DNA of 23,091 bases from Thiopontia sp964344135 (GCA_964344135.1 CAYFMF010000027.1:1-23091); one strand, 5' to 3'. Positions 6,684 to 15,245 are shown, counted from the first letter of the stretch. Numbers and translations: made by a program. The notes: a model not told the origin generated them from the sequence alone.

Positions 6684-7772
6684 GTGTCTATACGGTCCAT
6701 CCATCTCCAGAACTGTCGAATCATTTCTCATGCTGAGATTTCACCCTCACAGAATTTCAATCTGATCGAGGGGGCAAACGGCAGTGGAAAGAGCAGTTTT
6801 CTGGAGGCGATCTCTCTGCTGGCAACAGGCCGCTCTTTTCGTACAACCTCAATACCATCCATCGTAACAAACGGGCAGCGCTCCCTCACTGTCTCAGCAA
6901 GGGTTGAAACCGCTGAAGGTCACACCATTCCGGTCGGTATAGAGCGTGGAAGGGGGTGCAACCGTCTCCATATCAACCGTGCGCCTGCGAGACGTCTCTC
7001 CGAGGTTGCCGAACTACTTCCTCTCCAGACCATAACGCCAGACTCCATCAATCTGATTGTGGGGCCACCACGCGGCAGGCGCTCATTTCTTGACTGGGGA
7101 ATGTTCCACGTGGAACCTCAACGGTTGAGGATGATTAAACGGTACAACAAGACCCTTCGACAGAGAAACGCATTGCTCAGAGAGAAAACAGCCTCAACCA
7201 GTGAGATGGAGTTCTGGAACCGGGAGCTGGCCGAGAGCGGTGAGGAGATTACACAATCAAGGGAGGCGTATCTTGCAGAGCTGACAAGAGAGTACCACGA
7301 AGAGCTCTCCGGTAAACTGGATCTGCTATCAGAGCTCAATATCGAATTTGGCTACCGAAAGGGGTGGAAAAGCAGAATCACACTGGCAGATGCGCTTGAA
7401 CAGGCAGCTGGCAGGGAATCGGCCCTGGGGTATACAGTGGTTGGTCCACACGAGGCAGATTTGTTGATTACCAGCGAGGAGGGGGGGGCGAAAAATATTC
7501 TCTCACGCGGGCAGGCCAAACTGCTCTCGTTTGCTCTCTACCTGGCTCAACTGTCTCACCTGTATCAACAAACCGGGAAAAAGGGTGTGGTTCTGGTTGA
7601 TGATCTCTTTTCTGAGCTCGACCACCAGGCTGGAGAGAGTGTCATCGATTATCTTATCTCCAGCGGCCACCAGGTTTTTGCAACAACAACGGGGGGGCAA
7701 CAGCAGCTTCTTTCTGGAAGGGAGATGGTGATGTTCCACGTGGAACATGGAACGGTATTAAAAGTGCGGTAG
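6684..7772 (+). CDS. recF: RecF, recombination mediator ATPase
   Basis: SMC-like ATPase that with RecO and RecR loads RecA at single-strand gaps. It has 362 residues, normal size. Seen: Walker A GANGSGKSS (30-38), ABC signature LSRGQAK (274-280 region), and Walker B VVLVDDLFSELD (302-313). The start is GTG, directly after an in-frame TAA, so it is the earliest possible start; no clear Shine-Dalgarno is visible, so low expression or coupling to dnaN (34 nt upstream) is likely. Unusually, the gene contains two 16-bp parS-like palindromes, each encoding the peptide MFHVE: once at residues 140-144 and again near the C-terminus at 350-354. The second lies in the poorly conserved tail, where selection can act on the DNA rather than the protein. 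Confidence 0.97.
   Translation: MSIRSIHLQNCRIISHAEISPSQNFNLIEGANGSGKSSFLEAISLLATGRSFRTTSIPSIVTNGQRSLTVSARVETAEGHTIPVGIERGRGCNRLHINRAPARRLSEVAELLPLQTITPDSINLIVGPPRGRRSFLDWGMFHVEPQRLRMIKRYNKTLRQRNALLREKTASTSEMEFWNRELAESGEEITQSREAYLAELTREYHEELSGKLDLLSELNIEFGYRKGWKSRITLADALEQAAGRESALGYTVVGPHEADLLITSEEGGAKNILSRGQAKLLSFALYLAQLSHLYQQTGKKGVVLVDDLFSELDHQAGESVIDYLISSGHQVFATTTGGQQQLLSGREMVMFHVEHGTVLKVR
7102..7117. promoter_or_regulatory. parS site 1 (ParB-binding), inside recF
   Basis: TGTTCCACGTGGAACC matches the chromosomal parS palindrome family (consensus TGTTTCACGTGAAACA) and the variant form I recall from Pseudomonas. Palindromic except for the last base. Lies about 1.6 kb from the putative oriC. 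Confidence 0.85.
7732..7747. promoter_or_regulatory. parS site 2 (ParB-binding), inside recF
   Basis: TGTTCCACGTGGAACA is a perfect 16-bp palindrome of the parS family, identical to site 1 except for the final base and 630 bp away, near the 3' end of recF. Confidence 0.88.
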
Positions 7773-7817
7773 GGGCTCCATGCTGTTGTCAGAAGGGAGG
7801 CGCCCTGTAGACAAAGA

Positions 7818-7847
7818 TGGGTCATAACCACTTGAATATGATATAAT
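7818..7847 (+). promoter_or_regulatory. gyrB promoter with extended -10
   Basis: Perfect TATAAT (7842-7847) preceded by TG and one base (7839-7841), an extended -10. The -35 region (TGGGTC or GGGTCA, near 7818-7824) is poor, as usual for extended -10 promoters. Predicted start is near 7854, leaving a leader of about 120 nt. It lies 45-75 nt after the recF stop, so gyrB probably has its own transcript. Confidence 0.65.
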
Positions 7848-7972
7848 TCGACCGTTTTAGAGCTATTTTGCGCGTGATTTGACCTTTTTTCTTCAAATAG
7901 GAGAGGCGGGCAGAGCCACGATGGCTGAAAAGCATGATTTGATGTGAGTGAAGCGCTGTTTCAGAGGAATCC

Positions 7973-10390
7973 ATGAGTAACGAAAATCAGTATAACGCCT
8001 CGAATATTCGGGTATTGAAGGGGCTGGATGCGGTCCGAAAAAGGCCTGGCATGTATATCGGTGACACCGATGATGGTACTGGGCTACACCATATGGTTTT
8101 TGAGGTTGTGGATAATGCAATCGATGAGGCACTGGCGGGTCACTGTAACCGGATCAGTGTGACCATTCATACTGACAACTCTGTCTCGGTACGGGATGAT
8201 GGTCGAGGGATCCCGGTTGATATCCACCCCGAAGAGAACAGATCTGCAGCAGAGGTGATCATGACGGTGCTGCATGCGGGTGGAAAGTTTGATGACAACT
8301 CCTACAAGGTCTCGGGAGGGCTGCATGGAGTCGGGGTCTCTGTGGTGAATGCGCTGTCAGAGGAGCTCCAGTTAACGATTCATAGAGGCGGCAAGGTTCA
8401 CCGTCAAAGTTACCATCTGGGGGAGCCGCTCGCTCCACTCAAGGAGGTGGGTGAGACCGAGCTGTCGGGGAGCGAGATCCGTTTCAAGCCAAGCGCAGAG
8501 ATCTTTGGTACCACCGAGTTTCACTATGACATCTTGGCCAAGCGACTGAGAGAGCTCTCTTTTCTCAATTCCGGGGTCCATATTGAGCTGCAGGATGAGC
8601 GTGGCGATGGGGATCGGCACGATGTGTTTAAGTATGAGGGGGGAATCGGCGCATTCGTTGAGCACCTGAACCGCAAGAAGACGCCAATACATGAAAAGGT
8701 TGTCTACTTCAGGCTGGAGAAGGAGGGGGTCGGGGTCGAGGCCGCTCTGCAGTGGAATGACTCCTACCAGGAGAATATCTTCTGTTTTACCAATAATATC
8801 CCTCAAAAAGATGGGGGTACTCATCTTGCCGGTTTCAGGGGCGCACTGACCCGTTCGATTAATCGCTATGTGGAGCAGGAGGGGATTGCGAAGAAGTCAA
8901 AGGTCTCGCTGACGGGTGATGATGCCCGCGAGGGGCTGACTGCTGTGGTCTCGGTCAAGGTACCGGACCCGAAATTCTCCTCACAGACGAAGGACAAGCT
9001 GGTCTCATCAGAAGTACAAAGCATTGTAGAATCAATAAGTTATGATGTTGTTTCGGACTTTCTGCTGGAGAATCCGGGTGAGGCCAAGACGATCACCGGA
9101 AAGATTGTTGATGCTGCGAGGGCGCGTGAGGCCGCAAGAAAGGCGCGTGAGTTGACGCGACGCAAGGGGGTCCTGGATGTTGCAGGGCTGCCCGGAAAGC
9201 TGGCAGATTGCCAGGAGCGGGATCCGGCACTCTCCGAGCTCTTTCTGGTGGAGGGTGACTCGGCAGGGGGGTCGGCCAAGCAGGGGAGGGACCGCAAGAC
9301 CCAGGCTATTCTTCCTCTGAAGGGAAAGATTCTCAATGTGGAGAAGGCCCGCTTTGACAAGATGCTCTCCTCGGCAGAGGTGGGAACCCTGATTACCGCG
9401 CTGGGCTGTGGAATTGGCAAGGAGGACTATGACCCGGACAAGCTCCGCTACCACAGAATCATCATCATGACGGATGCAGATGTGGATGGGTCGCACATTC
9501 GTACACTGCTATTGACCTTCTTCTATCGGCAGATGACAGAGCTGGTTGAGCGTGGCCATGTCTACATAGCGCAGCCACCACTCTACAAGCTCAAGAAGGG
9601 GAAACAGGAGCGTTACCTGAAGGATGATGCGGCACTGGAGGATTACCTGCTGCAGACGGCCGTACATGGGGCGCAGCTGACACTCTCCGAAGGTGTTCCT
9701 CCCGTCTCCGGCAGCGCACTCGAGACACTGGCCAAGCAGTATCTGCAGGTGGAGAGCAGCATGGAGCGGCTCTCACACCGTTATGACCAGCAGCTTCTGA
9801 AGACTCTGCTCAAGGCGCCGCCGCTGTGGCTGGAGTCGGCCGGGGATGGCGAGGCTGAGCAGTGGCTGGAGTCACTCCTCACCCGGTTGAACCGGGATAG
9901 AAAAGTGGAGGAGCGGGTCGAGGCACGGGTGGTATCCGACTCCATCAGCGAACGCGCGCTCTGCTTTGATATCAGAACACATGGAGCTGTAGAGTCCACC
10001 TACTTTACCGAGGAGTTTTTCCGCTCCGCAGAATATCATGCCATGATGTCTCTGCGAGAGAGCCTGGAGGGACTGATTGAGACAGGTGCCGAGATCAGGA
10101 GAGGGGAGAAGAGCCATCCGGTCTCCTCCTTTGCCGAGGTGGTGGAGTGGATGATGAGGGAGGCCAAGCGGGGGCAGCAGATCCAGCGCTACAAGGGTCT
10201 GGGTGAGATGAATCCGGAGCAGCTCTGGGAGACCACACTCAACCCGGAGACACGCCGCCTGTTGCAGGTCAATATCGAGGATGCGATTGCGGCGGATGAG
10301 ATCTTCACCACGCTGATGGGTGAACTGGTCGAGCCGCGCAGGGAGTTTATTGAGGATAATGCGCTGATGGCATCCAATATTGATGTATAG
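7973..10390 (+). CDS. gyrB: GyrB, DNA gyrase subunit B
   Basis: ATPase subunit of gyrase, which with GyrA introduces negative supercoils. It has 805 residues, matching E. coli (804). Seen: the GHKL ATPase motifs EVVDNAIDEA (44-53), DDGRGIP (75-81) and GGLHGVGVS (115-123), QTK (338-340), then the TOPRIM motifs EGDSAGGSA (427-435) and DADVDGSHIR (501-510), and the tail RYKGLGEMNPEQLW (739-752). The stretch at about 560-730 is the insert typical of Gram-negative GyrB. The residues equivalent to E. coli Asp426 and Lys447 (here Asp429 and Lys450) are unchanged, so no quinolone-resistance change is seen there. AGAGG lies 5 nt before the ATG. It ends 11 nt from the convergent acyltransferase gene, with no obvious terminator. 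Confidence 0.98.
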   Translation: MSNENQYNASNIRVLKGLDAVRKRPGMYIGDTDDGTGLHHMVFEVVDNAIDEALAGHCNRISVTIHTDNSVSVRDDGRGIPVDIHPEENRSAAEVIMTVLHAGGKFDDNSYKVSGGLHGVGVSVVNALSEELQLTIHRGGKVHRQSYHLGEPLAPLKEVGETELSGSEIRFKPSAEIFGTTEFHYDILAKRLRELSFLNSGVHIELQDERGDGDRHDVFKYEGGIGAFVEHLNRKKTPIHEKVVYFRLEKEGVGVEAALQWNDSYQENIFCFTNNIPQKDGGTHLAGFRGALTRSINRYVEQEGIAKKSKVSLTGDDAREGLTAVVSVKVPDPKFSSQTKDKLVSSEVQSIVESISYDVVSDFLLENPGEAKTITGKIVDAARAREAARKARELTRRKGVLDVAGLPGKLADCQERDPALSELFLVEGDSAGGSAKQGRDRKTQAILPLKGKILNVEKARFDKMLSSAEVGTLITALGCGIGKEDYDPDKLRYHRIIIMTDADVDGSHIRTLLLTFFYRQMTELVERGHVYIAQPPLYKLKKGKQERYLKDDAALEDYLLQTAVHGAQLTLSEGVPPVSGSALETLAKQYLQVESSMERLSHRYDQQLLKTLLKAPPLWLESAGDGEAEQWLESLLTRLNRDRKVEERVEARVVSDSISERALCFDIRTHGAVESTYFTEEFFRSAEYHAMMSLRESLEGLIETGAEIRRGEKSHPVSSFAEVVEWMMREAKRGQQIQRYKGLGEMNPEQLWETTLNPETRRLLQVNIEDAIAADEIFTTLMGELVEPRREFIEDNALMASNIDV

Positions 10391-10401
10391 CTGCTCCCCT
10401 C

Positions 10402-11115
10402 TTAACGTTTCTCAATCTCCGCCATCTTGCCATTGATCCAGGACTCGGCACGCTGATTGATCTCACCCGGCTTCAGACCGGAGGTCTCAATTGGGGAGCC
10501 GATATGGAGCTCAATGGTTCCCGGCTTTTTCAGCAGTCCACGGCGTGGCCAGAAGCTGCCCGCATTGTGGGCCACAGGAACCACTGGGTACCCGGACTTG
10601 CTGGCAAGCATTGCGCCGCCTGCCGCAAACCGCTTCTCGATGCCGGGAGCCAGTCGTGTCCCCTCCGGGAAGATGACCACCCAGATCCCCGCCTTGAGGC
10701 GTTCCACCCCCTGGGATACCACCTGTTGAAGAGCCTTGCGGCCTGCAGCCCGATCAATGGCAATCGGCTTCAACAGGGCAAGCCCCCACCCAAAGAAGGG
10801 GACCCAGAGCAGGCTTCTTTTCAGAACCCAGGCCTGGGGGGGGAAGATCAGCTGAAGTGCCATCGTCTCCCATGCCGACTGGTGTTTGGAGAAGATAATG
10901 GCGCTCTCGATCCCCTCGATATTTTCCAGACCGGTAACCCTGTAATTGAGTCCGCAGGTTACCCGCAGCCACCAGATGACAAACCTTGCCCACTGACTGA
11001 TGACACCATAACGGATAGAGAAGGGGAGAGGAGAGACCAAGAGCCCGGCAAGAGTCACGATCGGTGCACTCAGCGTCATGCCGAGAAAGAAGAGGATGGA
11101 GCGGAGATAGCTCAT
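10402..11115 (-). CDS. plsC: PlsC-type 1-acylglycerol-3-phosphate acyltransferase
   Basis: Membrane-associated lysophosphatidic acid acyltransferase family (phospholipid synthesis, acyl transfer to the sn-2 position). It has 237 residues. Seen: a hydrophobic N-terminal anchor (about 6-30) and a second hydrophobic stretch (42-56), the catalytic block SKHQSAWETM (77-85), the glycerophosphate-binding motif FPEGTR (149-154), and VVPVAHNAG (178-186). The catalytic motif is H-X4-E (His78, Glu83), not the textbook H-X4-D; I believe this is typical of a proteobacterial subgroup but cannot confirm it here. It lies 22 nt after gmhB at the end of the glyQ operon. Acyl-chain specificity and whether it is the main PlsC cannot be read from sequence, so the gene symbol is by family only. 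Confidence 0.85.
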   Translation of the reverse strand: MSYLRSILFFLGMTLSAPIVTLAGLLVSPLPFSIRYGVISQWARFVIWWLRVTCGLNYRVTGLENIEGIESAIIFSKHQSAWETMALQLIFPPQAWVLKRSLLWVPFFGWGLALLKPIAIDRAAGRKALQQVVSQGVERLKAGIWVVIFPEGTRLAPGIEKRFAAGGAMLASKSGYPVVPVAHNAGSFWPRRGLLKKPGTIELHIGSPIETSGLKPGEINQRAESWINGKMAEIEKR

Positions 11116-11137
11116 AGCGGGTGAGTGTGGCGATCCA

Positions 11138-11692
11138 CTATCCCCGGTCTGTCAGGTGGCCACTCAACAGGGCATCAACGAAGCTGTAGAGATCATCAAA
11201 CTGCAGTACATCATCCAGCCCCTCACCAGCCTCCAGGGTCCTCGTCCCCTTGCCGGTCTTGACCAGAATCGGAATGGCACCGACCGCTCGTGCTGCCTCG
11301 AAGTCACGCAGTGAGTCTCCAACGGCATAGCTCCCCTCCAGCTTTTTCCCCAGCCGGTTTTCTATGTCCTGGAGCAGCCCCGGTTTCGGCTTTCTGCAGT
11401 CACACTCATCCTCCGGGGTATGGGGACAGTAGAAGATCGCCTCAACCGAGGCACCAGCCTCCTCCAGCTGCAGGCACATCTTTTCATGGATCTTTCCCAG
11501 GGTATCGATGTCATAGAGACCACGTCCAACCCCGGACTGGTTGGTGGCAACCACAACCCGGTATCCTGCATGGTTGAGCCGTGCAATGGCCTGAATGCTG
11601 CCGGGGATCGCCACCCACTCGCCCGGGCTCTTGATGTAGTCATCAGAGTCCTCATTGATGACACCATCACGGTCAAGAACGATCAATTCCAT
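11138..11692 (-). CDS. gmhB: GmhB, D-glycero-D-manno-heptose 1,7-bisphosphate 7-phosphatase
   Basis: HAD-superfamily phosphatase in the ADP-heptose pathway for the LPS inner core, acting in the cytoplasm. It has 184 residues, normal size. Seen: HAD motif I DRDGVIN (7-13) with both catalytic Asp residues, motif II TNQSG (50-54), Lys in the RKPKPG segment (100-105), and motif IV VGDSLRD (124-130). The zinc-binding cluster that marks GmhB is complete: Cys89, His91, Cys97 and Cys99 in YCPHTPEDECDC. The ATG lies 3 nt after the stop of the MazG-like gene, so the two are coupled. Position next to glyS and an acyltransferase is a recurrent gammaproteobacterial/betaproteobacterial arrangement. Confidence 0.95.
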   Translation of the reverse strand: MELIVLDRDGVINEDSDDYIKSPGEWVAIPGSIQAIARLNHAGYRVVVATNQSGVGRGLYDIDTLGKIHEKMCLQLEEAGASVEAIFYCPHTPEDECDCRKPKPGLLQDIENRLGKKLEGSYAVGDSLRDFEAARAVGAIPILVKTGKGTRTLEAGEGLDDVLQFDDLYSFVDALLSGHLTDRG

Positions 11693-11695
11693 TAT

Positions 11696-12076
11696 TTATG
11701 ACTCTTCAGCTGATGAAGCGGGCTGCTCGACCCCACGAAACTCGGATACACGGATCCGCCCATCAACCATCCGCGATTTTCTCTGCTCCAGTTTCTCCAT
11801 TTTATCCCAGAATGAGTGGTTGAGATCAAACTCGCCGGCGATGGCGGTTCCGATCAACAGGATAAAGAGGTCGGCACACTCCTCGGCAAGCGACTCCCTG
11901 CTTTTTCCCTTGGTGATGCAGGAGGAGATCTCACCAAGCTCTTCCGCCATCAGTGAGACACGGTAGGTCATCTCCTCGCCGCCATGCTCACGAAACCGGT
12001 GCTTGTGATGAAAGGCCTGGACCGCATCCAGCATCTGCTGGTAGGAGTCCGGGTTTACTGGAGTCGTGTTGCTCAT
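11696..12076 (-). CDS. MazG-like nucleotide pyrophosphohydrolase
   Basis: Small (126 residues) all-alpha NTP pyrophosphohydrolase-like protein. Seen: the metal-binding pattern EELGE (45-49) followed by EECAD (65-69), the E-E-x-x-E ... E-x-x-D arrangement of the MazG/dUTPase-like superfamily, then helices to about 100 and a charged, disordered-looking tail. Such enzymes hydrolyse nucleoside triphosphates to monophosphates and pyrophosphate; the substrate (house-cleaning of damaged nucleotides, dCTP, or other) cannot be inferred. The ATG overlaps the glyS stop by 4 nt (ATGA), and gmhB begins 3 nt after its stop, so it is embedded in the glyQ-glyS-gmhB operon. Confidence 0.82.
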   Translation of the reverse strand: MSNTTPVNPDSYQQMLDAVQAFHHKHRFREHGGEEMTYRVSLMAEELGEISSCITKGKSRESLAEECADLFILLIGTAIAGEFDLNHSFWDKMEKLEQRKSRMVDGRIRVSEFRGVEQPASSAEES

Positions 12077-14160
12077 GCAGTGTGGAGCAGAGAGATATCT
12101 GCAATTCTCAGGAACTGGTTGCGGAGCTGGGAGAGGAGGGCAAGACGGTTCTTGCGGATCTCCGGATGCTCACTCATCACCATCACCGCATCAAAGAAGT
12201 GGTCCACAGGGTCGCGCAGCGAGGAGAGTAGCGTCAGGGCCCGGTCATAGTGGCCCTCATTCAGGATCTCATCGAGTTGTTCGCGTATGGTCTCCAGCTC
12301 GGAGGCAAGCGCCTTCTCTGCAGCCTCCTCCAGCAGTGAGGAGTCAACCTGAGCCGGGATCGACTCGTCTGTCTTCTTCAGCAGATTGTGAATTCGCTTG
12401 TTGGCTGCGCTCAGGCTGGCCGCCTCTTCGAGGTCAATAAACTCACTGACTGCCAGGATCCGTTGGTCAAAGTCGAGCGGCTGTTGGGGGCGGCAGGAGA
12501 GCACCGACTCGAAAACGGCTGGGGTGACCCCTCGATCCTGATAGTAGCCACGCAGACGCTCCAGCACAAACTCAAAGACACGCTGTCCGGTCTCCGCCGC
12601 GACCCTGTCGCCATAGATGACCACAGCCTCATGGATCAGCTCCAGCAGGTTGAGCGGGCGCCGGTTTTCAACCATGATGCGCAGCAGGCCGAGCGCCGCC
12701 CTGCGCAGTGCAAACGGATCCTTGTCTCCGGTTGGCGTCATTCCGATACCGAAAATACCGACCAGTGAATCAATGCGTTCAGCAAGGGCCAGCGCCTCAC
12801 CCACCGGGGTAGCGGGGAGCCGGTCACCGGAGAAGCGGGGCATGTACTGCTCATCCAGCGCCACCGAGACCTCTGCCGGTTCATTGCCGTGTTCCGCGTA
12901 ATAGCGTCCCATGATGCCCTGAAGCTCCGGGAACTCCTTCACCATGTTGGTAAGCAGATCACACTTGCCGAGCATGGCGGCCTGCAGCGCCAGTTCAGAA
13001 CTGGTTCCCAGCTGCGATGCAATGGTGGCAGCCAGTGTCGCAACCCGTTCCGACTTGTCCAGTAGCGATCCCAGCCTGTCCTGATAGACAACCCTTTTCA
13101 GCCCCTCCTGGTGGCTGGAGAGCGGCCTGCTCAGGTCCTGCTCCCAGAAGAAGGCGGCATCAGAGAGGCGGGGGCGAATCACCCGCTCATTCCCACTCTG
13201 TACCATGGTGGGATCGGCACTCTCAATATTGCTGACGGTAATGAAGTGGGCCATCAGCTGCCCCTCACCGTTGACCACCGGGAAAAACTTCTGGTGGCCC
13301 TGCATGGAGGCGATCAGGGCCTCCTGTGGGACCTCCAGAAAGCGCTCCTCGAAGCTGCCGCTGAGGGCCACCGGCCACTCTACCAGTGCGGTTACCTCAT
13401 CCAGCAGTGACTCATCAACCACGGCCGTCCCACCCAGACTTTCGGCCACCGCGGTGACCTGATGCCGAATAGCCTCCTTGCGTGCGGCTGCATCCGCCTG
13501 AACCATCCCCTCGCTTTCCAGCTGTGTCGCATAGTTTTCCGCAGCTGAGACGGTGATGGGATCCGGGTGGTGGAAGCGGTGCCCCCGGGTCTGGTTGCCG
13601 GACTCGATGCCATAGAGTGTTGCCGGAACCACCTCTCCGCCAAGCAGTGCCACAACCCAGTGGACCGGGCGGAGGAACTCTGCCTCCGAATCCCCCCAGC
13701 GCATCCGCTTGGGGATCGGAAGACGGTCCAGGGCGCCCTGCAGGATCTCTGGCAGCAGCGTTACGGTGGAAGAGCCCCTGTTCATGACCCGATAGGCCAT
13801 CCAGACCCCTTTGGGGGTATCAATCCGTTCCAGATCCTCCACCTCGACACCACAGGAGCGGGCAAAGCCGGTGACGGCCTTCGAGGGGTTGCCCTCTTGA
13901 TCAAAGGCGGCGGCCTCGGAGGGCCCCTTTCTCACTGATTCCCGATCCGCCTGCTCACTCTGCAGATCACGAATCCAGAGGGCAAGCCGACGGGGGGCGG
14001 CATAGAGGGTGACCTCACCATGGTCCAGTCCCGCCTTCTCCAGTCCGGCGGTAACCTCCTGACCCAGTGCACGGCTCAGGTTGGTCAATGACTTTGGGGG
14101 AAGCTCTTCTGTACCCAGCTCAAACAGAAAGTCCACCGCTCTGTTGTTCGTGTCACTCAT
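12073..14160 (-). CDS. glyS: Glycyl-tRNA synthetase beta subunit
   Basis: Beta subunit of the bacterial alpha2beta2 GlyRS, which contributes tRNA recognition and is required for charging tRNA-Gly. It has 695 residues (E. coli 689). Seen: the family N-terminus DFLFELGTEELPPKSL, KRMRWGDSEAEFLRPVHWVVALL (151-173), SMQGHQKFFPV in the central region, and the C-terminal helical anticodon-binding-like part (about 570-680). It overlaps glyQ by 4 nt (ATGA) upstream and the MazG-like gene by 4 nt downstream, so translation is probably coupled in order alpha, beta, pyrophosphohydrolase. Confidence 0.98.
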   Translation of the reverse strand: MSDTNNRAVDFLFELGTEELPPKSLTNLSRALGQEVTAGLEKAGLDHGEVTLYAAPRRLALWIRDLQSEQADRESVRKGPSEAAAFDQEGNPSKAVTGFARSCGVEVEDLERIDTPKGVWMAYRVMNRGSSTVTLLPEILQGALDRLPIPKRMRWGDSEAEFLRPVHWVVALLGGEVVPATLYGIESGNQTRGHRFHHPDPITVSAAENYATQLESEGMVQADAAARKEAIRHQVTAVAESLGGTAVVDESLLDEVTALVEWPVALSGSFEERFLEVPQEALIASMQGHQKFFPVVNGEGQLMAHFITVSNIESADPTMVQSGNERVIRPRLSDAAFFWEQDLSRPLSSHQEGLKRVVYQDRLGSLLDKSERVATLAATIASQLGTSSELALQAAMLGKCDLLTNMVKEFPELQGIMGRYYAEHGNEPAEVSVALDEQYMPRFSGDRLPATPVGEALALAERIDSLVGIFGIGMTPTGDKDPFALRRAALGLLRIMVENRRPLNLLELIHEAVVIYGDRVAAETGQRVFEFVLERLRGYYQDRGVTPAVFESVLSCRPQQPLDFDQRILAVSEFIDLEEAASLSAANKRIHNLLKKTDESIPAQVDSSLLEEAAEKALASELETIREQLDEILNEGHYDRALTLLSSLRDPVDHFFDAVMVMSEHPEIRKNRLALLSQLRNQFLRIADISLLHTA

Positions 14161-15062
14161 GACTCACCTCCCAGCATTGGGAATCCAAGATTTTCACGGC
14201 GCTCATGGTAGGCCTGAGCCACGGCACGGGAGAGTGCACGGATGCGACCAATAAAGCGGGCACGCTCCGTAACCGAGATGGCGTTTCGTGCATCCAGCAG
14301 GTTAAAGAGGTGCGAGGACTTCAGCATCATCTCATAGGCGGGTAGCGGGAGGCCCGCCTCAATCAGCTTCTTGCTCTCCGACTCGCAGTTGTCAAACTGC
14401 TGGAACAGCGCCTCCACATTGGCATGCTCAAAATTATAGGCCGACATCTCCACCTCGTTCTGGTGGAAGACATCGCCGTAGGTCACCTTGCCCAGCGGGC
14501 CATCGGTCCAGACCAGATCAAAGACGCTCTCCACACCCTGCAGATACATCGCGATGCGCTCCAGGCCGTAGGTAATCTCACCGGTGACCGGGCGGCAATC
14601 GAGCCCCCCCACCTGCTGGAAGTAGGTGAACTGCGTCACCTCCATGCCGTTGAGCCACACCTCCCATCCAAGCCCCCAGGCGCCCAGGGTAGGGGACTCC
14701 CAGTTATCCTCAACAAAGCGGATGTCATGGGTGAGCGGGTCAATTCCCACCATTCGCAGGGAGTCGAGGTAGAGCTCCTGAATCTCCAGCGGCGAGGGCT
14801 TGATGACGACCTGAAACTGGTAGTAGTGCTGAAGCCGGTTGGGGTTCTCTCCATAGCGACCATCCGTGGGGCGGCGTGAGGGCTGAACATAGGCAGCACT
14901 CCACGGCTCTGGCCCAATGGCGCGCAGAAAGGTGGCAGGATGAAAAGTGCCGGCACCCACCTCCATATCGTAGGGTTGATTAAGGACACACCCCTGCTCG
15001 GCCCAGTAGTTCTGGAGCGCAAGGATCAGCCCCTGAAAGGTGGATGGATCATTGTTGTTCAT
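14157..15062 (-). CDS. glyQ: Glycyl-tRNA synthetase alpha subunit
   Basis: Catalytic class II subunit of the two-subunit GlyRS; activates glycine with ATP. It has 301 residues (E. coli 303). Seen: the N-terminal FQGLILALQNYWAEQGC, PYDMEVGAGTFHPATFLR (30-47), the motif 2 region PSRRPTDGRYGENPNRLQHY (61-80), and motif 3 GLERIAMYL (166-174). First gene of the minus-strand operon glyQ-glyS-MazG-like-gmhB-plsC. A TATAAT element 42 nt upstream is the likely promoter. The ribosome-binding site is weak (GGGA about 6 nt before the ATG). Confidence 0.98.
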   Translation of the reverse strand: MNNNDPSTFQGLILALQNYWAEQGCVLNQPYDMEVGAGTFHPATFLRAIGPEPWSAAYVQPSRRPTDGRYGENPNRLQHYYQFQVVIKPSPLEIQELYLDSLRMVGIDPLTHDIRFVEDNWESPTLGAWGLGWEVWLNGMEVTQFTYFQQVGGLDCRPVTGEITYGLERIAMYLQGVESVFDLVWTDGPLGKVTYGDVFHQNEVEMSAYNFEHANVEALFQQFDNCESESKKLIEAGLPLPAYEMMLKSSHLFNLLDARNAISVTERARFIGRIRALSRAVAQAYHERRENLGFPMLGGES

Positions 15063-15103
15063 GAAAATCCCAACGCCTGCTCTCTGTGCTGTGAAAGCAG
15101 CGG

Positions 15104-15109
15104 ATTATA
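15104..15109 (-). promoter_or_regulatory. Likely -10 element of the glyQ promoter
   Basis: Minus strand reads TATAAT (15109-15104), preceded directly by TG. No good -35 is visible at 16-18 nt (GGGGCT region). Predicted start is near 15097, about 35 nt before the glyQ ATG. Confidence 0.45.
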
Positions 15110-15192
15110 CATCATCCCCAATTGCCAGCCCCAGCGCATTTACCCGTTTGAGTGTGATTCAAACTGATGTAGAATTTTATTTGCAGGTTACG

Positions 15193-15245
15193 CAAAGCGC
15201 AGTGTGCGCAACAAAGGGGATGGATGTTGGGCACGCTACGCTTTG
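15193..15245. repeat. Long imperfect inverted repeat in the glyQ/regulator spacer
   Basis: Two 21-bp arms (15193-15213, beginning CAAAGCG and ending CAACA; and 15225-15245, beginning TGTTGGGC and ending CTTTG) are inverted copies matching at 18 of 21 positions, with an 11-nt loop. One mismatch would be a G-U pair in RNA. Each arm resembles a widespread proteobacterial intergenic palindrome of the form GTTGGGC...CGCTTTGCCCAAC, recalled from memory. A further GCAAAGCG (15192-15199) / CGCTTTGC (15256-15263) pairing is also possible. No coding gene is evident in 15063-15349. Confidence 0.6.

Noticed and set aside
7854..7865. GTTTTAGAGCTA, identical to the start of a type II-A CRISPR repeat / guide RNA handle
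   Set aside because: A single 12-mer at the gyrB transcription start with no second copy, spacers, tracrRNA anti-repeat or cas genes; coincidence.
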